A stretch of DNA of 11,277 bases, from NCBI GenBank assembly GCA_029821455.1, contig JALGTI010000203.1:1-11277 (forward strand), read 5' to 3'. The translations under genes were made by a program, and so were the position numbers. Positions 5,712-11,277 of the stretch are shown one piece after another (the first letter of the stretch is position 1; each line of letters starts with the position of its first letter). The notes beneath the pieces are model-generated. The model was not told the origin of the DNA, searched no databases, and worked only from the letters and a program-made list of their open reading frames with translations. The DNA comes from Candidatus Zipacnadia bacterium (GTDB taxonomy: Bacteria > Armatimonadota > Zipacnadia > Zipacnadales > Zipacnadaceae).

Positions 5712-8700
5712 ATGTGGCTTCGCTCGCTCTCAGGTTTTCTGTGGCTTCGCTCGCTCTCAGGTTTTCTTATTGTAGTGTCGGCCATTGCCCCGGCCGCAGC
5801 GCAAGATGTTGATCCGATGAAACACACGTCGTTCTACGCGCCGCTGTTCGCGGCAGGCAAGTCAGGAATGTGCATCGGGGTGCAGTCGCCGCAAAACGAC
5901 ATGCTAGACCAGTTTGTCTGGTACGGCTTCAATGTCACCGAGCAGATGATGACAACTGATGCGTTTCAGCAGAGCGGGCGAGCCCTCGCAGAGGGCAGCA
6001 CACCTATTGCCAGGCCCTACAGACGGCGGGGCATTCAAATCTGGAAGGCTGCCTGGGATTTGTATCCGCCGGCCAATGATGTCACGAAAGAAAAGTATGG
6101 CATCAAGGAGCTGAAATGGTTCGATCCGGGCTGGCGCGAGTACAACCTGGACTACCAGCGGGCGGTATCACGCGATTTTGCTGCGTGGGAAGGGGAGAAC
6201 CGCTATGTCTGGGGCTGGACGATGCAGAATGAGCATGATGGAGCGCTGCAATATAACGGGCAAGCGGCGGCAGCATTCTATGACTGGTTGAGCGAGAGGT
6301 ACAGCAGTGTTGATGCACTCAATGATGCGTGGGGCACTGCCTATGAGAGCATCGAGGAGGTGGTGCCGCCCCAGCCGCAGGAGTTCAATAACCGCCAGGG
6401 CGCGTGGCTGGATTGGCATACGTTCCAGGATGTGGCTTATGCGGGGTGGACGGCTCTACAATGCAAGAGTCGTCACGAAGCGGACCCTAAGGGCCGGCCG
6501 TGTATGCTCAAGAACACGGAGCTTAGGATTGAATTCCCCCGATTTGTGCGCGACGGCACATCGGACCTGGACATGATCTCACGGCAGATTGCCCAAAGTG
6601 GCGGCGGCTGGGCCTGCATAGACGACTACGGCAGCGGCGACAGCCATGCCTACGAGGCGAACTATCTGTACAACGCCTCCGGCGGGGCGCGGACTATATT
6701 CGGGGAGACCAATAACCACAGCGGGCCGGGTTATGTGTTCTCGTATTCAATGTGGCCGCTGCTGGGCAACGGAATCAAGGGCTTGCAGTTCTTCTGTTGG
6801 GGCGGCCTTGGTTCAACAGGAGACTACGATACATTTGGGATGCACACGGCCACGGGGCTGCTGCGGCCAAAGATGGTCTATGCGGCCAAGCTGGCCCATC
6901 AGATACACCGGATGGAGCGCTTCTGGTCTGAGGCGACATCTGGTGAAACCTGTCCCAAAGTGGCCATCTTCTACCCTCGCCGGGATATGCTTCTGGAGCC
7001 TGATTCGCCGCATGGCACGTACGGATACGGGGTCAACAACCGGATTGCGGTATATTCAGCCCTCCGGCAGCAGCAGTATGTAGTGGATGTAATCACGCGG
7101 ACGGTGCTGCTGGAGAACCTCGACCGATACCAGGCGCTGTTACTGGTGGGCGCAATGCACCTGTCACAGGACGAGGCGGCGACAATTGAGACATATGTCA
7201 GAGATGGCGGCGTGCTCATCGCAGATGCCCGTACGGGGTTCTATGACCAAGTGCACCGCGAGAAGCGGATGCTCAGTGGCATCTGGGGCGAGATGCAGGG
7301 AGGCTTTGCGAAACGGAGAGAGACAGCATTCAGCTACACAGGTCAGCGGGTTCTATGCCTGGGCCAGGAGCGGCTGACAGCGCCTGAAACTGCAAGCGTG
7401 CTAGGGGAGTTCAGGGACGGCAAGCCGGCGCTGCTGCGGGGCAGGCTGGGCAGGGGGCAGTGGTTGTATCTGGCCACACAACTGGGCGCCCGTTCCTCGA
7501 AGCCCGCCGACTATGAGGGTAAATGGCAGGGCCTAGGCCAAGCCGACGGGCCGGCTGTACTGGCGCCGGAGCTGCTGCGCCTGGCTGGAGTGCAACCGGC
7601 ATACCATGTTCAAGACCTAAACGCAGCCACCAGACGCAAGCTGCGCATCGAGCAGCCGATGGTGGACAGCCGGGGGAATGTGGCCATTGTCGTCAGTCAT
7701 CAGGGCGACGAGGACAAGTTGACTAGGAGCCTCGGCATAATAACGCCTCTGAGCAATGATTTCGTCGGCGCGTACTGGATGCCGGCAGAGAGTGCTGAAA
7801 TAATCCCGGTTCGCCTCAGCAAACCGGACAATCACAGCAGCCGCCTAGAGTTGCCTCCTGTGGAGACTGCCGGGGTGTTATTATTGGCTCGCGACCACGA
7901 GCCGCTAATCTCCATCCAGGTTGGTCGAGCGTGTCTGCCGTATCGGCCCCTGGATGCAAACAGCGACGCGACCTTCGATCCACATATGAATCTGATTCGT
8001 CTGCCACAGAGCGGTAGCGCATCCATGAACGTACGAGTCTTCAACCCGGCCAGCAGTCCGCTACCGGCAAGCCAGGTACGGATATACGCCCTCGACGGTT
8101 GGCAGCTAAGCGAGGACGTGTTTGAACTGCCAAGGATTGCACCCGCCGGGTCGGCTGCAGTTGCTTTGAGGGTGACCGCGCCCGAAGCGGGCCTTGATAC
8201 AGAGATAATGTATCCCATCGTCGCCAAGTTGTTTCGAGAGGGGGCTGAGATGCCAGACATCTGCACAGCGTTGGTCAGCGCCGACATACCCGAGGCGCAG
8301 AGGCCAAAGCTGCTGTCGGGTAACACGGGCTATGGCGACTCGCCGCTGGTGCTGGATACGGGCGCTGAATACAGCTACCTCTTCCCCACCGATCCGGCGC
8401 AGACGCCATTCTCTGACCCGTGCACGGAGCCGGCCACGGCCGGCAAGGTGGGAAACGCTTTGACGAACGGGCCAGGGAGGGGCGGCGCATGGGGCAGCTT
8501 TGCCATCTTTCACAAGGCCGATGATGTGGACGTGTTGTTCGACCTCAAGGACACTTACCAGATAGAGAGGGTGCGGGTGGCGGCCGGGGCGGCCGCGTAT
8601 CCCGTGGGACTGAAGGTGCTTGTCAGCGATGATAAGGAGACCTGGACGGAGGCAGGCAGTATCTATCCCGAGGAGGGACAAGGCTGGTGGCAGGAGCATC

Positions 8701-8825
8701 GCTGGATGAAGGTTGAAAGGATGACGGGGCATGGCAGGTATGTGCGTGTGGTGGTGAAGATGCCCGGCGGTGGATATATCAACGAGATTGAGATATGGGG
8801 ACGGCAGATTGGCGGCAGTAGTTGA
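5712..8825 (+). CDS. Secreted GH42-like glycoside hydrolase with C-terminal discoidin-type domain
   Basis: A 1037-residue exported protein. Residues 1-30 are a signal peptide ending APAAA before QD, with WLRSLSGFL present twice. Residues about 40-410 resemble the GH42 beta-galactosidase TIM barrel: VWGWTMQNEHDG places the acid/base as N173-E174, WLSERYSSVDALNDAWGTAY is a typical GH42 helix, and FGETNN gives E332 as the likely nucleophile. Residues about 413-640 (PKVAIFYPRRDML, then YQALLLVGAMHL and YVRDGGVLIADAR) match the GH42 trimerisation, GATase-like domain. Then comes a beta-sandwich at about 690-870 and an F5/8C (discoidin-like) domain at about 880-1033 (DVLFDLKDTYQIERVRV, ending GGYINEIEIWGR) that probably binds sugars. 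It should cleave beta-linked galactosides or related sugars outside the cytoplasm; the exact substrate cannot be read. A solitary 8.8-kb-end stop is followed by an 85-base gap and the next promoter. Confidence 0.85.
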   Translation: MWLRSLSGFLWLRSLSGFLIVVSAIAPAAAQDVDPMKHTSFYAPLFAAGKSGMCIGVQSPQNDMLDQFVWYGFNVTEQMMTTDAFQQSGRALAEGSTPIARPYRRRGIQIWKAAWDLYPPANDVTKEKYGIKELKWFDPGWREYNLDYQRAVSRDFAAWEGENRYVWGWTMQNEHDGALQYNGQAAAAFYDWLSERYSSVDALNDAWGTAYESIEEVVPPQPQEFNNRQGAWLDWHTFQDVAYAGWTALQCKSRHEADPKGRPCMLKNTELRIEFPRFVRDGTSDLDMISRQIAQSGGGWACIDDYGSGDSHAYEANYLYNASGGARTIFGETNNHSGPGYVFSYSMWPLLGNGIKGLQFFCWGGLGSTGDYDTFGMHTATGLLRPKMVYAAKLAHQIHRMERFWSEATSGETCPKVAIFYPRRDMLLEPDSPHGTYGYGVNNRIAVYSALRQQQYVVDVITRTVLLENLDRYQALLLVGAMHLSQDEAATIETYVRDGGVLIADARTGFYDQVHREKRMLSGIWGEMQGGFAKRRETAFSYTGQRVLCLGQERLTAPETASVLGEFRDGKPALLRGRLGRGQWLYLATQLGARSSKPADYEGKWQGLGQADGPAVLAPELLRLAGVQPAYHVQDLNAATRRKLRIEQPMVDSRGNVAIVVSHQGDEDKLTRSLGIITPLSNDFVGAYWMPAESAEIIPVRLSKPDNHSSRLELPPVETAGVLLLARDHEPLISIQVGRACLPYRPLDANSDATFDPHMNLIRLPQSGSASMNVRVFNPASSPLPASQVRIYALDGWQLSEDVFELPRIAPAGSAAVALRVTAPEAGLDTEIMYPIVAKLFREGAEMPDICTALVSADIPEAQRPKLLSGNTGYGDSPLVLDTGAEYSYLFPTDPAQTPFSDPCTEPATAGKVGNALTNGPGRGGAWGSFAIFHKADDVDVLFDLKDTYQIERVRVAAGAAAYPVGLKVLVSDDKETWTEAGSIYPEEGQGWWQEHRWMKVERMTGHGRYVRVVVKMPGGGYINEIEIWGRQIGGSS
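5713..5766 (+). repeat. 27-bp exact tandem duplication in the signal peptide
   Basis: Bases 5713-5739 and 5740-5766 are identical (unit starting TGTGGCTTCGCTCGCTCTCA and ending GGTTTTC). Being 9 codons long it preserves the frame and repeats WLRSLSGFL. A single copy would already give a normal signal peptide, so the second looks like a recent slippage duplication. Confidence 0.95.
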
Positions 8826-8836
8826 ACGGATGTTGC

Positions 8837-8865
8837 TTGACAGTACGGGGTCAATGCTGTTGAAT
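8837..8865 (+). promoter_or_regulatory. Sigma-70-type promoter for the S55-domain gene
   Basis: TTGACA at 8837-8842 is a perfect -35 box, followed after exactly 17 bases by TTGAAT at 8860-8865 (4 of 6 to TATAAT). It starts 12 bases after the stop of the GH42-like gene and gives a leader of about 40 bases to ATG 8911. It suggests the S55 gene is transcribed on its own. No terminator for the GH42-like gene is seen in the gap, so read-through is also possible. Confidence 0.55.
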
Positions 8866-8910
8866 TGAGCCAAGTGGCATTTATGCTGGCATAACGCAAA
8901 GGACACGCAG

Positions 8911-11277
8911 ATGAGCAGAATAGAAATGTTGTGCGCTACACTGATGGTTGCTCTGGCAGCCACCAGCGCGGTCGGAGAGCAGTTGGAATTCAATCCTAAG
9001 ACTATGATGTCTCTGGCTGAGATTGAGCCCGGGATGCAGGCGGTGGGTAAGTCTGTCTTCTCGGGGGTCGAGATCACTGAGTTCAATCTTGAGATTCTCG
9101 GCGTTCTGCCCAAGTTAGATTTGGGCAAGGACATCATCCTGGCCAGGATTATAGATGGGCCGATTGTCGAGCGCCACACCGGCGTGCTGGGCGGAATGAG
9201 CGGCAGTCCAGTATACATAGACGGTAAGCTAATCGGCGCGATCTCGCTTGGTTGGCTCTTTGAGAAAGAGGCGATCACCGGCATCTCTAGCATCGAGGCA
9301 ATGCTGGAGGCGTTCGAGGGGGAAAGCACCAGCCAGGCCAACGCGCGGACGGAGGGCGTTATGGTCGGGGGACGCTACGTCACACAAGTAGCGGTGGTAT
9401 CCCCGTGGCAAGCGGCAAACCAACCCTTCATTGATGAGCAAACCCTGGCAATGTCACCTGTCACACCGCTTGTGTACTGCTCGGGCTTTGCAGCGGAGGG
9501 GATGGCGCAACTGAGCAAGTTCTTTGGAAACTTTGGCATCGAGCCGCTGCAGGGGCCTGGAGCGATGAGTAATCCTGTGGACACGGAGCTTGTACCCGGC
9601 GCGGCGCTGGGGGTGCAGTTGGCCGCCGGTGATTTTGATATAACGAGTGTTGGGACCCTGACGTATCGGGAGGGCGACACGATTCTGGCTTTCGGGCATC
9701 CGCTGTTGGAACTAGGCGATGTGGCATTCCCGATGACGACCGCCTGGGTGCACGAGTTCGTGCCCAGCTATCAGCGTGGTAACAAGCTGGCCTCGGCAAT
9801 GAAACCAGTTGGCACGGTGACGCGCGACTGCGGCTGGTCAGTGGCCGGTGTAGTGGGCGAGCTGCCGACGCTGATACCCATCGCTATCGAGATTACTGAC
9901 CTGGATCGCAACCTCACCAAGAGTTACAACGTACAGGTTGCTCAGCAGCGACTGCTCGCGCCGCAGGTGGTGATGTCCGTAGTGCTGTCCGCGGTGACGG
10001 CCGGCTATGATTCCAGCCGCGAGGGCACCGTGCGTCTCAGCTACACCGTCGAGGGCGCCAAGGGTGCCACAATCCAGCGCTCCGACACCTGGCCCCATCC
10101 AGGGATGCCCGACTTCACGGTCATCACCTCCCTGATGGAAGCCTTCAGTATCCTAACTGACAATCGGTTCGAGCCCCAGGAGATCAAGTCCGTCAGCGTC
10201 AAGGCGGCGCTGGAGTCGGTGGACCGCATTGCTACCATCGAAAAGGTCTACACCGATCAGACGGTAGCAAAGGCCGGCGAGAAGCTGACCGTTCACGTGG
10301 TCTTGAGGCCACAGGGCGGCCAGCGATTCGAAGAGGTCGTGGAATTGCCCGTGCCCATTGAGACGCCCAGTGGGGCGGCGTATGTTGTGGTCGGCGGCGG
10401 GTTGTATGCCTGGACGCTACGGGCACGGATGGGGATGCTGCTGCCCGAGTTTGAAGCCTTGCAGGACATCATAGACGAGTACCAGAGCCTGGAGGAGAAC
10501 ACCGAGCTGCTCGTGGGCCTGGGGCTGCCGACCCTCAGCATCGGAGTGGGCAGGTCTCGACTGATGAACGTGCCCAGTGCCCTCACAACAGTGCTGGTGG
10601 CCTCTCCGCGCACCGACCTGTCTGCGGCTCGTTCGGGTCATCTGGAGACTGTGGACACCGAATACGCAGTGGATGGATACGAGACGCTAGTTATACCGAC
10701 CGTGGACCGCAAGGGGACCAAGGGCGCGGGACCACAGCGCAGGCCCGGCGGACCCAGTGCTCCTGGTATGGGTGCACCTAGCGTGCCCGGTGTCCCCGGC
10801 GGTCCGGGAGGAATGGCGGCATCATATCAGTTCGCGCCCGAAGAGACGAGTGTGGAGCCAGGTAACGGCATTCCCGCCTCTCTGTGGTGGGCTGCCTCGG
10901 GGTTCCATAGTCCGGACCGCGTTTCTCTACATCGCCCCCCGCCAGCCCAGCGCCTGCAGCCAGGAGGGAGACCAGGCGGTGGGATGCCTGAGATACCGCC
11001 TGAACTCAAAGCCCTGATGGACGCGGGACCGAGTATGGGGCCGCCAGAGAAGGATAAGAAGCCTAAAGAACAAGAAGAAGAAGAAAAGGCTGAAGACAAG
11101 GGCGTCATCATCCGCCGACCCAGTCTCTGGGTGCAAACAGACGCCGACGACTTCGCAAAGGGTAAGATAGATGGCAGCGCCATACGCAGCGACGGAGTGC
11201 TGTGTCTGAGCCCCAAATGGCAGCAGAAAGCTGTGCTGCCCGATTTTTATACATTCTGTTTGTACGCCGCGCCAGAT
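8911..11277 (+). CDS. Secreted SpoIVB peptidase S55-domain protein, partial at 3' end
   Basis: Starts at ATG 8911, with AAAGGA at 8898-8903 7 bases upstream, and stays open for 789 codons to the window edge. Residues 1 to about 22 look like a Sec signal peptide ending near ATSAVG. Residues 40-290 carry the S55 domain: EIEPGMQAVGKSVFSG, then HTGVLGGMSGSPVYIDGKLIGA with the likely catalytic Ser97 in GMSGSP, and REGDTILAFGHPLLELG with H263. A further beta-rich part runs to about residue 590. Residues 611-635 are Gly/Pro-rich, collagen-like (GGPSAPGMGAPSVPGVPGG), a second Pro/Gly stretch lies near 676-699, and a Lys/Glu run (KDKKPKEQEEEEKAEDK) follows at about 714-730. From 732 a new domain begins (GKIDGSAIRSDGVLCLSPKW), which looks like the first blade of a beta-propeller. 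SpoIVB is a sporulation signalling protease; here secretion and linkers suggest an unrelated surface role. No sporulation context is seen. Confidence 0.85.
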   Translation, partial: MSRIEMLCATLMVALAATSAVGEQLEFNPKTMMSLAEIEPGMQAVGKSVFSGVEITEFNLEILGVLPKLDLGKDIILARIIDGPIVERHTGVLGGMSGSPVYIDGKLIGAISLGWLFEKEAITGISSIEAMLEAFEGESTSQANARTEGVMVGGRYVTQVAVVSPWQAANQPFIDEQTLAMSPVTPLVYCSGFAAEGMAQLSKFFGNFGIEPLQGPGAMSNPVDTELVPGAALGVQLAAGDFDITSVGTLTYREGDTILAFGHPLLELGDVAFPMTTAWVHEFVPSYQRGNKLASAMKPVGTVTRDCGWSVAGVVGELPTLIPIAIEITDLDRNLTKSYNVQVAQQRLLAPQVVMSVVLSAVTAGYDSSREGTVRLSYTVEGAKGATIQRSDTWPHPGMPDFTVITSLMEAFSILTDNRFEPQEIKSVSVKAALESVDRIATIEKVYTDQTVAKAGEKLTVHVVLRPQGGQRFEEVVELPVPIETPSGAAYVVVGGGLYAWTLRARMGMLLPEFEALQDIIDEYQSLEENTELLVGLGLPTLSIGVGRSRLMNVPSALTTVLVASPRTDLSAARSGHLETVDTEYAVDGYETLVIPTVDRKGTKGAGPQRRPGGPSAPGMGAPSVPGVPGGPGGMAASYQFAPEETSVEPGNGIPASLWWAASGFHSPDRVSLHRPPPAQRLQPGGRPGGGMPEIPPELKALMDAGPSMGPPEKDKKPKEQEEEEKAEDKGVIIRRPSLWVQTDADDFAKGKIDGSAIRSDGVLCLSPKWQQKAVLPDFYTFCLYAAPD

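Noticed and set aside
5705..5812. Alternative plus-strand ORF from ATG 5705 through the 27-bp repeat
   Set aside because: It lies only 2 bases from the ribosome binding site, ends after about 35 codons, and is in a different frame from the signal peptide of the GH42-like protein.
8106..9341. Long minus-strand ORF of 411 codons across the end of the GH42-like gene and the start of the S55 gene
   Set aside because: It is antisense to two strongly supported genes and their promoter, has no ribosome binding site, and its Ser/Pro/Leu/Arg-rich composition resembles shadow reading of GC-rich genes. It crosses a clear promoter and start site.
1..11277. CRISPR arrays, tRNA, rRNA, transposase genes and prophage genes
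   Set aside because: I looked for spaced direct repeats, cloverleaf-like hairpins and transposase or phage motifs, and saw none. The only exact tandem repeat I found is the 27-bp unit.

Overview
The window is about 11.3 kb of moderately GC-rich bacterial DNA using the standard code, with AGGAGG-type ribosome binding sites, Sec signal peptides on secreted proteins, one PEP-CTERM sorting signal and large multidomain extracytoplasmic proteins. That mix (PEP-CTERM, sulfatase-family protein, GH42-like hydrolase with a discoidin-type domain, long S55-domain protein, metallophosphoesterase joined to a PQQ-like propeller) suggests a Gram-negative-type heterotroph, possibly an uncultured Armatimonadota- or Planctomycetota-like lineage. 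No rRNA, tRNA or marker gene is present to settle this, so the taxonomy is a weak inference.

Layout. 1-110: 3' end of an unrecognised plus-strand gene, then a hairpin terminator (172-200) and a sigma-54-like promoter site (202-217). 391-1251: a secreted PEP-CTERM beta-solenoid protein, closed by a strong 13-bp terminator (1283-1316). 1343-1852: an archease gene with its own sigma-70-type promoter, AGGAGG and GTG start. 1970-3981: a calcineurin-like metallophosphoesterase with a C-terminal PQQ-like propeller, broken by a frame change at about 2387-2394. 3982-4234: gap between convergent genes, holding a REP-like palindrome and a short minus-strand coding-like remnant. 4235-5592 (minus): a sulfatase-superfamily protein, broken by a single-base frameshift near 5115, with Thr where the formylglycine Cys/Ser should be. 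5712-8825: a secreted 1037-residue GH42-like glycoside hydrolase whose signal peptide carries an exact 27-bp tandem duplication. 8837-8865: a sigma-70-like promoter. 8911 to the window end: a secreted SpoIVB S55-domain protein that runs off the edge.

The genes are mostly single transcription units with their own promoters or terminators, not one operon. Functionally the sulfatase-like gene and the divergent GH42-like gene fit saccharide scavenging outside the cytoplasm. The PEP-CTERM and S55 proteins are further exported proteins. Archease is a housekeeping cofactor of RtcB-type RNA ligation whose partner is not in the window. I see no clear new multigene system. The most unusual points are the two adjacent reading-frame disruptions, the Thr-for-Cys sulfatase, the signal-peptide duplication, and the order of the Ser and His boxes in the S55 protein.
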